Assembly: GCA_000727475.1 (NCBI GenBank)
Contig: KL647292.1
Coordinates: 137,413 to 201,412, forward strand
Length of the DNA: 64,000 nucleotides
Reading direction: 5' to 3'
Source of the DNA: Sarcocystis neurona
Lineage: Eukaryota > Apicomplexa > Conoidasida > Eucoccidiorida > Sarcocystidae
In this document: positions 11,986 through 23,900 of the stretch, in pieces
How the letters are laid out: each line of letters begins with the position of its first letter
How positions within the stretch are numbered: position 1 is the first letter of the stretch
Translations under genes and position numbers: made by a program
Notes under the pieces: model-generated
Told to the model about the DNA's origin: nothing
The model's database searches: none
What the model saw: only the letters and a program-made list of their open reading frames with translations

Positions 11986-12787
11986 GAGAAAGAACAGGAA
12001 TTATACACCAGTACGACAGCAGGTGTACTGCATCCGAAGTCTAAGCGGCGGCAGAACCACCGTATATCTAGTATCTTTTGTACACGTAAGTACAAGCGTG
12101 TGTACTTAGATTTAAATGTGCGTAGATATAACAAGTTTGTATATGCTTTGAAAGGCGCAGCAGCAGCGATTCTGTGTAGAGCGAAAGAGGCAAGACGCCA
12201 CCAAATATCATGCTTGCCACTGCTAATACTGGGCAGTGCAAACACTCAATTACTAGAGCCCTTCTGCAGAAGGACGTAATCGTTTATGCTGACTTGTTTT
12301 GGGTCTTCTCTTTGTGTATTACTTCGTATACGCAGCTTTTTATTTCCGTGTCCTTCTCCCCTTGGCTCCGTGCGCGTGCGTGCAGTTTTTAGTCAAGCTG
12401 CAACGCTGTATATATATATATATATATATATGTACACGAAAATGTGTGCGTGCACGCATACACATAAGTATATATATTTAGGTATACACGCACGTATAGA
12501 CGATGTATATTGATGCGTACAGATAGAAGCGTGGAGGGTGGGGGGAACGACATCGTGCAAGCTCATCGAATGCTGAATGTATCTATCTTTTGATGTTGAG
12601 TCGTACAGCACCACGTCCCAAATTAACTCATATATGCTCCATGCGCCACGCGGGGGTGTGCGTCGACTGCAGACCTGCTGGATCCACTTTGTTCCTCTTT
12701 CCCTATCACTCGCTGCATCGTCGGCGACAGAGTTTGTCGTGGACTCTACATCTGGGAACGGCATGGTGTTTTTTGCACTTCTCTTTA

Positions 12788-12820
<33 letters not shown>

Positions 12821-13060
12821 TTGTATATCTGTTTCTGTCAGTATCCCGTTGTTACATTCGTGTGTCTTCTCCATAGCCTCTGCTGCAGGCGTTCTCTGCA
12901 TACGCCTTAGACTCAGGGTCAAACCTACTTGCAAAAAAAGCGGGTATCCGCTGGCCAGTCCCTGTTGTGTATACATGTAGTTCTTGCACACGTATTTGTT
13001 GCCTCTGCTTTTCCGACGTCAACTTCATAAAACGTTTTACACCCATACACCATTCCCAAA
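11986..13060. other. Spacer with TA microsatellites
   Basis: The spacer has (TA)n runs at about 12409-12431 and 12799-12821, with ACGT-rich flanks. Plus and minus frames of 60-123 codons here are built from the TA runs (Tyr-Ile repeats) and are not credible genes. Confidence 0.6.
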
Positions 13061-13171
13061 ATGAAGCTGCTGCAGGAATACACGGATACTATGGAGGCGC
13101 TTCCGCGGCAGCATTCCTCCTTCTCGTGTTTCCACCGTCGCACCGCCGCCTTGACGCTTTGCGCCGGCTAA
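13061..13171 (+). CDS. Short ATG-started frame, uncertain
   Basis: A 36-residue frame beginning MKLLQEYTDTMEALPRQHSS and ending in TAA. An internal CTGCAG at 13070-13075 could instead be an acceptor, in which case a different frame (part of 12967-13215) reads as a small hydrophobic and Arg-rich exon. It is too short to judge. Confidence 0.12.
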   Translation: MKLLQEYTDTMEALPRQHSSFSCFHRRTAALTLCAG

Positions 13172-13516
13172 GAAGATGCGTCGCTCCTCCTCCTCTTCTT
13201 GATACTTGCGCATAGTGGGGACGTTTCACCCGCTTTTTTGGGCAAGGTCGCTCTCTTTTGTTGTTCCCTGCCCTGCGGGAACTGCTGTTGACGCAGATTG
13301 GAGTTGCTGCGGTGGCACGCTATTCTACCGCCGCTCTTGGCGCGTAATCAATTGCTTTCTGCTCTCTCCGGCGACTGCCTAAGGGCGTATATTCGATATC
13401 CGCACTACCACCTTGTAGACATGCTTCGCTAGTCACTCAAACCTAATGCGCCGAGGCTTTAACCTTCCAGATTGTACGTTAGTCTATACGTACAAACGTG
13501 CATACATACAGGCATA

Positions 13517-13571
13517 CACACACACACACAAAAGCACGTGCATATATATATATATATATATATGTATATAT
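13517..13571. repeat. (AC)n then (TA)n microsatellites
   Basis: An AC dinucleotide run is followed after a short gap by a TA dinucleotide run. Confidence 0.8.
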
Positions 13572-13753
13572 GTCTGCATACATTCGACAGGGAGTCACCA
13601 GGTCATATTCTGGCCATCAGTTATCGTCGGGTATGCCCCTGCCACCCGTATGCCTCTACCTATGCCCAAATACTTCAAAATTTCAAGCCTTCCTGGATGC
13701 TTTCCGGCGACCCGTGTCGCCAGCTATCCCGTGTGTACTTGCGTGCCCTGCAG

Positions 13754-13870
13754 TCCGCTTCTCGAGTGTCCACTTCGGGATGCTCGCCGTTGCAGAGTTT
13801 GTCGCCGTATATTTGCTGCTGCTGCGCCGTATCCGTTTCTTGCTGCCAGCTTCTGTTCGGCGTTGTCTTG
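13754..13870 (+). CDS. Candidate internal exon with one membrane helix
   Basis: Bounded by a CCCTGCAG acceptor and a GTGAAA donor, running phase 1 to phase 1. It encodes 38 whole codons reading like a transmembrane helix followed by a basic turn (GMLAVAEFVAVYLLLLRRIR). The pattern resembles an S2-type helix of ion channels, but a single exon cannot establish that. The minus strand (13675-14019) is also open. No neighbouring exon could be joined with confidence. Confidence 0.22.
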
Positions 13871-14039
13871 GTGAAATATAATCTCTGATGCCCTGCCGAT
13901 ACATTCGATCTTTCAAGCGAACACGCCGGTGTTTGATCCAGTTTGTCGAAAGTGTGCGCTATGGATGCTCTGTCATGACTTTTTACGTAGGCGCCTGCTT
14001 CCGAATGCGCTGCCCTCACTCGCTCTTTTGAAAACGGAA

Positions 14040-14830
14040 TTGCTCTCCATGTGTTGAGGACACGAAGATGAATTCGCGAGTTCGAAATCCTAATTCTGCT
14101 TGAACAGTGTTAAGTACACTAACTCATTTTAAACGTGTATGTGTGTGGATGCGATTAGATGTATAGATGTGCAATGGAGTGAAATTGACAACTACACTCG
14201 GGCGTGCACATCCACTCTTCAAAACTCATCAGATGTAATGCCTTACAAGAACTTTCTGCAATCCCACAAGACTCAAATCAGAAAGTACTTTATTAACGCC
14301 TTTCTGAAGTAGCATCATTCGATTCAGGTGTTTTATAAAAAGCTTGATGAGTGTCAGTGTCTTGAAAAGGGGGGTTCACCTAACTGACAGATGCTCGAAA
14401 TTAGTTCCTCACTTTGTGCAGATATGCATTGTTATTAGCCATTTTAGCCGCTCCTGAGGCCCTCTATTCTGGGTAAGTACATTCGAAAGACATCCAACCT
14501 AGAACACTTGAAGGTGAGTTACTGGAATCAAATCTTGGGAGACGTTTGTAAAGGTGGAAAGGGTAAAGATGAATGTTGAGCACTTGTACTTCACCTGAAT
14601 ACGTCCTGTCTCGAGTGAGAGACCCGGCACGGCTGCAAACAGTATGAGGGTTTCGTGACCGAAAACGAAGGGATCTCATTCGGTGGGGGGCCAAATATGA
14701 CGTGTCCACCATACGAATGATGTAAGATGTGCTTCCTTCTCTTTCAGTGAGGCAAAAAAAAACAGTTTTGACGCCTTATACAAGTAGAATACATTTGGCA
14801 TCTCATTTGTTTCCCACTTGCTTTACATGA
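14040..14830. other. Compositionally distinct unique stretch, unexplained
   Basis: Nearly 800 bases lack CAG phasing, TA/TG microsatellites and the ACGT-rich style of the flanks. The only open frame of note is on the minus strand (14464-14712, 82 codons) and is not recognised. It could be a decayed insertion, a non-coding RNA or a regulatory region. Confidence 0.35.
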
Positions 14831-15633
14831 GTGGACATATAGTTATATATATATATATACAAACATATACGTACGTGCATACCACTACACAAATATACAC
14901 AGCTGTATGTGGGGATCATTACACAGCCGATGGTTTTCTTTTCGATATTTCGATACACTCACAAGTGTAGCACTCTCCCAAAATACACACAGCTAGAGAC
15001 AGATATGTGGAGAGGCACTTTAAACAAAGGTAAAATAGGAGTCCGCTCGATTATACTTGCGCATGTGTACGTGCAGTATCCTATCTGTTATTGCGTGTAC
15101 AACTATACAAATCCGACAGAAAGAGACACCGAAACGTCAACAAAGCCCGTGTCTCCGTAGGCTTCGCATACACACTATTGCTCACGCGTAAGTCAGGGCC
15201 GCCGTACGTAGGCGAACACGTCGATCTCTAAGGGCACACATATATAGACGTATATTTACGAGTATACATCCACGTCATTGTAGGTATGTAGCAAATAGTA
15301 ATAAACACACACGTATGTAAACGTAGTCGCGCATGTAAGTAAATACGTGTATAGGCACAGGTAGCTATGTAGATTCTGCCTTACGTACGCGATGCTAAGT
15401 CCCCACTGAGGCAAGTTGATCTGTTTTTTAGAAGTGTATACAACTAACACAAATAGATGGTCTTACTTCCTGTACACTTTTTACAGACGCGCAGTGGTCT
15501 AGACGACGTATACTTGTTGTGAAATCAGTCTTTAGCGCAGAATTTTTCCACAGATTTGACATTCTCTCCGCCCATTCATACAAGTACACATATATGTGTG
15601 TCATTAGCTTTCACTTCTCTATAACGTACCAAC
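14831..15633. other. Spacer, TA/ACGT-rich
   Basis: Short TA run near 14845-14862 and ACGT-rich sequence. The open frames (14909-15160 plus, 15256-15450 minus) carry no domain or splice pattern. Nothing firm is seen. Confidence 0.4.
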
Positions 15634-15879
15634 ATGAATTGCTTACTTGATGCGATACCCTTACATACTACTCACATGTCAAACTACACGTGTATACGTG
15701 TGAAAGGGTTTCCAATCCCACCGTCAGGACACGTGATGTCCTACGTCTCACCTGCGTACCCAGTGTCAAACTACACGTGTATACGTGTGAAAGGGTTTCC
15801 AATCCCACCGTCAGGACACGTGATGTCCTACCTCTCACCTGCGTACCCAGTTCCCCGTACCGTACGTGTGAAAGCGTAG
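15634..15879 (+). CDS. Short ORF containing an in-frame duplicated 29-residue unit
   Basis: An 81-residue frame from ATG at 15634 to TAG at 15877-15879. Two adjacent copies of a 29-residue unit (starting SNYTCIRVKGFPIPPSG) make up most of it and differ by one Val/Leu change. The frame is open because the duplicated unit is 87 bp. No signal peptide or known domain is seen. It may be non-coding DNA duplicated by chance in frame. Confidence 0.15.
   Translation: MNCLLDAIPLHTTHMSNYTCIRVKGFPIPPSGHVMSYVSPAYPVSNYTCIRVKGFPIPPSGHVMSYLSPAYPVPRTVRVKA
15677..15850 (+). repeat. 87-bp tandem duplication, nearly identical copies
   Basis: Two direct copies begin at 15677 and 15764, exactly 87 bp apart. The second copy differs by one G-to-C change near 15832. 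The high identity points to a recent event. Unit length is a multiple of three. Confidence 0.95.
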
Positions 15880-16924
15880 CATAATACTGTACGACGGTGT
15901 CTTCACTGCATCCTCCTTGGAAGCAGAGATTCGTGTCTACCCTTACACGGCACCTGGACCATTATCATTTTTCGTCTCTGTGCAAACAAACCCATTGTTC
16001 GGTATACGGCCACTCATATACCTAGCTATCTGTGAAGGAGAGATAGGCAGGAGCTGCCTCACATCCGATGAAAAAGTACATCTCTACGAGCGTCTCCCCT
16101 AATTTCTTGAGTCCGTGTTCCTACACATGTAAACCTTACCGTGCAAATGTGTCTGAGTATATTCGTACCTACGCTAAAGGTCTACGGGCTCGATTAGCAC
16201 CTTACAGGGAGTTCACTAGCCCCCCACTCAGAAACCTGATGTCGCTCGGACATCAGGAATGACACCGTTTACCTCCTGGAAGCACCGAGATCGATAAAAT
16301 GGGGGGGCATTTATTATGAGTGAGCACGACGTACACATACATACATACATGCATACATACACACGCACACACACACACGCACGCACGTACTGGTACGTCC
16401 ATTTCTTCGTATGAATACACGCACGCACAATCAGACTCACGTGAAAGTGTGATGTAGATACTTGTTAAGATGCACCTTAAGCGTTTTCTCCCTGAAGCTG
16501 GATGCTCTACACTAAATGAAGCTGGAAATAGCCACAACAGTAATCACTTTGAGGAGAAGGGGTTTTATGTATTTCACCGGTTGCAGCTATCGCCCTTGTG
16601 GTGCCCCCCACCGCGCGGCCGACGCGTGGCGGTCGTCGGCTGCCCGCTTTCGAAATTGAAGTGTGGATGTATCACGTTCCGTCCTCCGCTTGTTAGATGA
16701 TTCTTGTACTCGGAAGTAGGCAACTTAATCAGAACTGCGACGAGGCAACTCCGGTTGCTGCAGTGTGCTGTGGTGCAGCAGCAAGAATGAAAGGAGTCGG
16801 AAACCCCACTTCACCGGCTGAGTGGCTGGCAGCGTGTACTACCTAGTTTCGCTAGTTGGCTCGTCGCGCTCGGGGAAAGGTTTTTCACCCTTTTCCGGGT
16901 CAACTACCCGCACCAACAATTATA
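15880..16924. other. Spacer with no supported gene
   Basis: Contains an ACAC/CATA microsatellite patch at about 16333-16390 and a GC-rich palindromic patch near 16610-16640. Short frames at 15917-16102, 16068-16262 and 16470-16700 (plus) show no splice signals or domain. Confidence 0.35.
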
Positions 16925-17191
16925 TCAGGGCCGTGGCGCCCTCTGCACCCTTTGATCTCCCCTTCTTGCATATTTGAGCCTGCGTGGGTGGTTCCTGCAA
17001 AAGTATATGTACAGTGAAGCACAACGTCTTCGGTGAAATACTTGTTCTCCCTCAGTCTGCGCAGCATGTAAATGGTGAAAATGCATTCTGTTTAGGACCT
17101 CCTTCCTTTCGTAGCCCCTCGTAGAGCGGCGGAACTGCTTTCTGCATGCTGGCTCATGGACGGAACCGTCTGGACGGGCTCGTCTTTTCAC
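16925..17191 (-). CDS. Basic uncharacterised frame, weak
   Basis: An 88-codon minus frame rich in Arg and His (for example KRRARPDGSVHEPACRKQFR) in sequence free of CAG and TA repeats, so its openness is slightly more meaningful. It starts with a non-ATG codon. No flanking exon or family recognised. Confidence 0.18.
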   Translation of the reverse strand: MKRRARPDGSVHEPACRKQFRRSTRGYERKEVLNRMHFHHLHAAQTEGEQVFHRRRCASLYIYFCRNHPRRLKYARRGDQRVQRAPRP

Positions 17192-17329
17192 CTTGGTAAC
17201 TCTTACAGTGACTTTGCAATCAACTTGCCGTCGCCTGTGTCTCCTTTCTCTAAATCTTGAAGTGAGAATTCTATGGGGCTTTGTTAAACGCAGGCTTAAT
17301 AGTGCGCGTTGCAGGCCCGCAATAGATGA

Positions 17330-17550
17330 ATGGTACTGAGCGCGTCAGCAACTATTGCAACTGTGACTAATCAGTACTGTTGCTACCACTTTCACTATCA
17401 CAGTTACTGGTTAACTACCACAGCTAAGACTGCTGCCATTACAGCTACTGTTAGGGTGACAACCATTGCTGCCATCGTTGATAGTGAGACTATTGCTGTA
17501 GCTACTTATGTCTCGGGTCACTCGTACTTTACTGCGAATGAACAATAGCA
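17330..17550 (+). repeat. Degenerate ACT/GCT-phased tract
   Basis: About 200 bases of imperfect ACT, GCT, ATT and GTT triplets give a plus frame of Thr/Ala/Ile/Val. In most triplets the third base T (or A) is kept while the first two vary, as in the larger CTG tracts elsewhere. Confidence 0.6.
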
Positions 17551-17636
17551 TATGTCGCATATGTTTTCCTGGGTAAGCGCAGGCTATTCTTTGTGGTCAC
17601 AGTGTGACGGATGCAGAGGTGCAAGCTTGTACGCAT

Positions 17637-17738
17637 ACATATATATATATATATATGGAGAGAGAAAAACAGAACGATTCTCCCCCACGCTTTTGTCTGT
17701 ACTAACACTTGTGTAGGCGTGAGACTTCCTGTACATAC

Positions 17739-17772
<34 letters not shown>

Positions 17773-17776
17773 GGGC
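17637..17776. repeat. TA microsatellite cluster
   Basis: (AT)n runs at about 17637-17656 and 17738-17772, separated by unique sequence. Confidence 0.8.
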
Positions 17777-18840
17777 ATATAAAGATATACGTATGTCTAA
17801 ACCACTACCGAGACGTACACATACATGCATATGCGCATACGTGTGCACACACAAGCCCATAACAAATAACAGTAGATACATATGTATAGATAGATATATA
17901 TGTGTATATTTGTATATTACTTGTACGTGTGTGTATATACACATTGTATACACAAGCGTCGACCGGTGTTTGAGATAAAGGAGCACACTAAAGCCGGTGC
18001 TGTGTTTTGCACATCAGAGAAACGTGTGTAATACTTCCGTTATAGTGTGTGCTGATGATACGTGTTCCCGTTCTCCTGCGTTCATTTTTGCAACGGTTGT
18101 CAGCCGAAACGTTTCCATTACTTACGTTAGTCTCCTATCTCTTCATATCTTTTTTCCGTCCTCCTTCCTCTTCTTCTTACTACTTGTCTTCTGTTCCTTC
18201 TTTTCTTGCTCTTGCGTGGAGCACTTTGTAGTACGTGACACCGTGCGAGTCCGACTACGTTTTTCGCCGACAGGTGCCGTTATTTGGAGAAAAGGAGGAC
18301 GCCTTTTGTAGATACGCATTAACGTCGTCACCATCGTCTCTTTCTGCATTCATTAGAACCTTAGTATCGAAAGCTTCTCCTATTCTCTTTCTTCATCTCC
18401 TCCGGAACGCACGAGCGTTATAGACAGCGTCTGTAGGAGCTGCAGTTCGAAGCGTCGTCGTTGAGATGCGGAGAGATTTAACCATTCGGATACTTGGCTG
18501 TATACGTCACATCATTAACTCATTCTGTACAGCACTAAGATGAGAGAAGAATGACGAGAAACCCGTAGTCAAAAGTGCCTCAGCTGTCTCTGGAGAAACC
18601 CGACTTTTGTGTACTATCCTTCTGGTTCCGTTCCGATCTCTCTCTCTTTCTCTTTACCACCACACGCATATAGATATACATGGGTGAGCAGAAGCGATAT
18701 CAATACTTCAGGTGTTCTGCGAAAAAGGTTTTTCTTCCTTGGCCATCTTGTAAATCGTATACATTTACATATTCGTATGTTTAACTGTATTATTCTTATA
18801 TGTTTATGTATGAATTGACAGATACATACGTGCGTCTTGA
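17777..18840. other. Spacer with weak hydrophobic frames
   Basis: Plus frames at 17997-18311, 18049-18231 and 18235-18423 are Leu/Phe/Ser-rich because the plus strand is pyrimidine-rich here. A GTGCCG segment after CGCCGACAG (near 18273) could be a terminal exon reading VPLFGEKEDAFCRYALTS. Not strong enough for a gene call. Confidence 0.25.
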
Positions 18841-18892
18841 TCCGTAAGGCGGTCTCGTCGGCAGCGCGTATTTTTGGTGGTTTCGTCCTCAG

Positions 18893-19192
18893 GGAAAGAC
18901 TAGGTGGTGCGTCTCGTGCAGCAGGCTTTTTGTCAGCACTTCTGCACGGCAGCAGCGAATTCTGTCCGTCCTCTTCCTTTTCCTTCTTGAACTCTTGATT
19001 ATTTGGTTGCCTTCCTCGGTTCCTCTTCTTGTTCTTGGTCTCGTCATTCGGTTTCTCCTTCTGGTGCCTGTGTTTCGTTTGCTTGGCGCCGGCTGGCGCA
19101 GGACGAAAAAACAAGGAGACGAAGGAGCTGAGAGGACGTCTTATGGTGCAAAGAGAAACACACCACACACACACACACACACTACCTTCTAA
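18893..19192 (+). CDS. Ambiguous hydrophobic frame, open on both strands
   Basis: After a TTCGTCCTCAG acceptor the plus frame reads into two long hydrophobic stretches (ILSVLFLFLLELLIIW and LLVLGLVIRFLLLVPVF), like paired membrane helices. The same DNA on the minus strand is a Lys/Glu/Asn-rich frame (18614-19273) with an acceptor (CGTCCTGCGCCAG) and a GTATGT donor. Pyrimidine-rich plus-strand DNA produces both effects, so neither reading is secure. Confidence 0.2.
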   Translation, partial: GKTRWCVSCSRLFVSTSARQQRILSVLFLFLLELLIIWLPSSVPLLVLGLVIRFLLLVPVFRLLGAGWRRTKKQGDEGAERTSYGAKRNTPHTHTHTTF

Positions 19193-19282
19193 ACCGCCTC
19201 GGTATCTGTGTCCCAACAAGGCACGCACTCCAAAGATACATATCCTCGCAAAGAATGTGCTGTGCATATACACGCATCCTCG

Positions 19283-19317
<35 letters not shown>

Positions 19318-19320
19318 CAC
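19155..19320. repeat. (AC)n and (TA)n microsatellites
   Basis: AC run at about 19160-19180 and TA run at about 19294-19318. Confidence 0.75.
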
Positions 19321-20618
19321 GTTCTAGGTATGTCTATATTCTTATATATGCGTTTGGTAAAACAGGTGAGATCTCGGTTATGAGAGTGCCCAACTCTTCC
19401 TGTTCCTGTACGAAAGAAGGGACACAATACATACGTATGTGTATCTGTCGGTCTGTACACGTCTGTGTATAGATGTAGGAAGATAATACGTAGGAGTTCC
19501 GATACGAGTGCAACTATGCACAACATACAAGTAAGTTTGTGTAGGTGCGTCTCACACGTAGATGCGCACGCCGACACAGAGCTCTGCCTATTTGTCTGTC
19601 TACGTATATGAATAGATATACAAAGAGAGAGACAGACATCCATACACCGATATATAGGAATGCATAACCGTGTGTACGCGCAGAGAGGGAGAGCGACAGA
19701 TAGTAAGATGGACTGCCTCAGAGGTAGATAGAAATACGAAGTCACGGTACTGTCTGCCTGGACACCACTGTACTGTACTCCGCACGTAAGTGTGCGTACG
19801 TACACATATAAAGACGGAAGCCGGTATATCTGAAGATCCTCACGCACACACAGAGAATCTAGGAACAATATATCTTAACGTGTAAGTCCACACAGACAGA
19901 CACGTAGAGACGGAGGAAGAAGGTCCCTTCCAGCAGACGTAGCCCCTGCAAAGATATCGTCCAGGATCGCATACGTAGCAGCGAGCCCTTGGGACATCCA
20001 CTCTCCCTACATCTATACACACCCTTACGTATATGCACTTGGCTCAATCCCTCCGTCTGTAGTTATATATCTGCGGGACCTGGGGTGCGCAAAAAATATA
20101 TTTACTCCTACATCTGCGTGACTCTCTCTCAGTACGTGTAATGCAAGCTCGAAGAACGCAGGGCCATGAACCTGCAGAAACGTTGCCTGTCGTCTCTAAG
20201 AAGAGTAACGTTGTGGAGTGGTAGAAGTGCGGTAACCCTGCGGCAGCGTTTTTTTGACTTTGTCAGCCACAGTCACAAATACGCACATATGTAGACTTGT
20301 GTTTCTGCGAGCTGTTCAAGAAGCCCATATATTCTTAGAGAGAGAGAGAAGTATTAGCAACAAATGCGCACAAGTACAGGTACGTGTCTCGATGTATAAA
20401 TGTATCCGTACGCTTTTGTGTGAAAACCTCTACTTGCTAGTGTGTTCAGGTACTTGTTTTTCATCTCTTAAGAACGATTCGCGCAAGCCTACATAGGGAT
20501 ACGTATATGTGTAGGTCTGCCTTCCTTTATTCCACACAAGGGGACACATGCATGTAGAACGTGTACCTACACCTATGGAAGAAAGCTAAAGACCTGTAGG
20601 CGTCTTTATTCGGAGAAG
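19321..20618. other. Spacer upstream of gene B
   Basis: ACGT-rich sequence with GAGA-type purine runs (for example 19628-19640, 20338-20350). Open frames on the minus strand are unconvincing. The gene B promoter should lie at the right end; no specific element recognised. Confidence 0.4.
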
Positions 20619-20926
20619 ATGGCAACTGCATCGTCACGCAGCAAGAAAGCTCGACGGATTTTGCTGCTGGTACTGCTGGCAACTGCAGCAGCAACGGCGT
20701 ATCACCACCGCAGCGACAGTCCTCACAGCACCAACATCGTTGCGGAGACTGCAGCATACAAGAGGGTCGCTCATACAACAGAGGAAAAGACACACACAAC
20801 GAGCAGCATATCTTTAGTTGGTGAAAGAGAGAGAGGAGAGGATGAAAAGACGTTGAAAGATGTCTCTGGAGACCAAGAGGAAGACCTGTCATTGCGATCT
20901 GTCAGTCGCACTCGAACAAGACGGAG
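20619..20926 (+). CDS. Gene B exon 1: signal/anchor peptide and charged region
   Basis: Starts at the ATG at 20619. The N-terminus is basic (SRSKKARR) followed by a hydrophobic core (ILLLVLLATAAATAY), a good signal peptide or signal anchor. The rest is charged and Ser/Thr-rich (TTEEKTHTTSSISL, ERERGEDEKTLKD) and ends in SRTRTRR. The exon has 102 codons plus two bases before an AG|GTAACG donor at 20927 (phase 2), which fits the exon at 25347. The frame itself would meet a stop only three bases beyond the donor. This is entry into the secretory pathway by inference. Function is unknown. Confidence 0.5.
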
Positions 20927-23900
20927 GTAACGCTTCAAAATGACAGGACTTCAAACTGCAAATTTACGTGTGTAATACATAGGCATAGGCATACATATAT
21001 ATACATATATCTGTATAGAGATAGAGAGAGTCGGACATATCTTATATGCGTGCATTTGTAAATCCACCTGTATGTATATATATATATATTATCTGTCTCT
21101 AAGTGTGGGAATATAATTACTGTTGTATATAGTTGTTACGAGTCTACCTACTGAAACATCCCTCTATTTCTCTACACCCAAACGTACGTAGAGAGAGAGA
21201 GACGTGTGTCTGCACGTGGACAGATGTAAAGGGACCGCACGCAAGGAAATACGTAAAAATGCGTACGTGGTGTACACACGAGGCGGTAAAGATACGTGCA
21301 CGAATAGATTGAAGTTTACGCACTTTCCTGTACATGGCATTCAGCGTGGAAATTCGTGAAGATAGGTATACAGATGCAGAGATGAGGAAGCATACGCGTG
21401 CCCTGTGTCTACAGGAATAAAGAGGTGTCCTCAAGGACATTCGCAGGCTTGCAAGCAGGATCGCTTGTGTGTACGTGGGTATGTATAAATATACCCAGGT
21501 ATATACGAAAACTATAAGTAAACCTGTACACAGAAAATATATGTAGGTACGTTAATATATGTGTACGCTCACACGGCAAAACGCGTACCTGTATAAATAT
21601 ACAAGTGTGAACAAATAGGAAGTAGACCGGCGTCTGCAGACGCACACAAGTACGTACTCATATATATATATATATATATGTATACGTATCTATATCTATG
21701 TATATGTATATATATATGCAGATGTATAGATAGCTAAACGTATACTCGCGTACGTATACACAGATACGTACACGCAAAGAGCAAGACTACAAGAATTCTC
21801 CTGTTCTATGCTACGTATACGTATATTGACGTCTAGTATGTGAATGCGTAAGAGTATTCGTGGGTCCAGCAGAGCGCATGCATGTCTCTCTTTACATGCG
21901 TAAACGCGCCTATGGTAGAATTTCTCCGGCATATGTGTGTGTGTGTGTACGCTTGCGTATAATTCCACATGTAGAGAAACAGACAAGACCACGCACATAT
22001 CAACGTACGCTTCGGAAAAAGAAAGATTTACACTTGTGTAGTGGGCCTCTACTCTATAGAAGAATTTTTATAGGCTGGGTTGATTGAGAGTCGAACTCCA
22101 GATTGGCACCTGTAGTGCCGGATGTCGACTCTTAGGTTCTGCAGTAAACTCTGGATACATAGGTATATGCTTGTACAGTCGAAGACGAACGTCTAAGTTG
22201 TCCGTAGGGTAGACCTTGTACAAGCGTCTCTTTGAAAGGCCTTGTAGGTGAACTCCTTGTACAGCTTTATACGCGTGTAGACGCGAACAGTTGCACGCAT
22301 AGGCGTGCTATATCTACGATTGCATGTATTGTGTGTAGATGTGTTTGCATGTAGACAGACACGGGCAAGATACATATATATGTATATGTGTGTTTGTGTC
22401 TATATAGGTGTACGTATGCGTATGTATTTGACAGAGGCAGGCGTCTTCTTGCTTTTTTGTTTGCATGCGCGCGGGTGCTTTGCGCTAGCAGTTATTGACA
22501 CGTGCGCTGCTATGTGTCGCCCCGGCAGCGGAGATGTGCGGTTGCGTGCCCTCCGCGTGTATATATATATATATGTGTATACAACCACAAACCTGCAGAG
22601 ATATAAAAAAAGATTTGACGCACAGCAGCATAATTGTCTGCGAGCAAACATATCTATCCATAAATATGGATGCCACACACACATCCAGACATATATGAAC
22701 ATATCCCGATCTGCACACACATACATACGTAGATACATACGTGCATACATACGTCCATCCATCCATACATACATATACATACATACCCACGTACGGACAT
22801 CCATACGTACACACATAGATACATTCATACATGTGTACATACATGCATTCACACACACGTACACTTACGGGGTGTCGGCGAGGTTGAACAGATATACCCG
22901 CATCTCGAGCTGGGATGTCTGTGCAGGCAGTTGGTTCCGACTATGTGGCTGTGAGCCACGTCATGTTGTACAGGGGCAGATCTGTGTCAACACTTTTTCT
23001 GCGTTGAAGAGGCAAGAAAAATATCCCGCGTAGACATAGAGCACTGCAGGGGTCAATCGACACACACACCCAGTGACACGTGTGGAATGCTTGTAGAATA
23101 GACTGTGAGCTTGTGTCTGCAGACAACGCGATGCTGCGACAGAGCCAGGAGTCTCTCCATCGTCATTGCAGGCAGTTTACCCAAGTCTGAAGACCGACGT
23201 CGCTCCTGTTTAAACTGTTAGCGTTATTCAGCTGCGCTTGTTCCTATCCAGAGAAACAACCAGTTCTCTACAGTTCGTCACACGTTCCCTCGCTATATAT
23301 ATGTCGAACAGAAGCGGCGGCCTCTTTGCACTGCTGGGTGTCTTAGTACGAGTATTTCTTGTTTGCCTGACACTGCGTCGTCGGCCTCAGAAATATCATT
23401 TCTTCCCTCGCCACTTAGAAACCCACCACCACGTGGTAGAGCTTTAACCTCTCCAGAAGGATGTATATACTTGTAAAAGTGTTTGCATATGGATGCGGGA
23501 GACTTGGACTCTAGCTGTAGTCCATTGATTCTTCCGGTGCTGCTGCACTGGCGACAGCCTGTCTGCGCAGACTATTCTCAGTCGGCCGAGCGGGTCGTGT
23601 CCGGTCACCGGTCTTGTTATTTCCTGCCCGTAACACAACTGCTTCTAGTCTCTCTGTTACCCGGTTGTCGTCCGTCTTTTTTTCAAGTACTAAGATTCCT
23701 CTTGCTCCTCCACTGCCACCCGAAAGTCGTTCTTGACGCGTCTCTGCCTTCTGCAGTAGCAAGGCGCATTCTTTCCAACCCAGGAAGAAAGGGCCAGCTT
23801 TGCTTCCTCCAGCAGTGGGTTGACTGGATGGCGTTGAACGATTCCTTCTCCTACATTTTGACCTTGATTTCTGGGGGGAGTGCCATCGATTAATCCTTCG

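Noticed and set aside
11169..12245. Several 70-180 codon frames on both strands
   Set aside because: All arise from the CAG tract and its TA-rich right flank. No splice sites or varied composition.
14075..14100. tRNA T-arm-like GTTCGAAATCC
   Set aside because: No matching acceptor, D or anticodon arms could be folded around it. No tRNA or rRNA gene was recognised anywhere in the window.
22400..22864. Minus frames of repeated Met-Tyr-Val-Cys
   Set aside because: Direct translation of the CATA tetranucleotide array.
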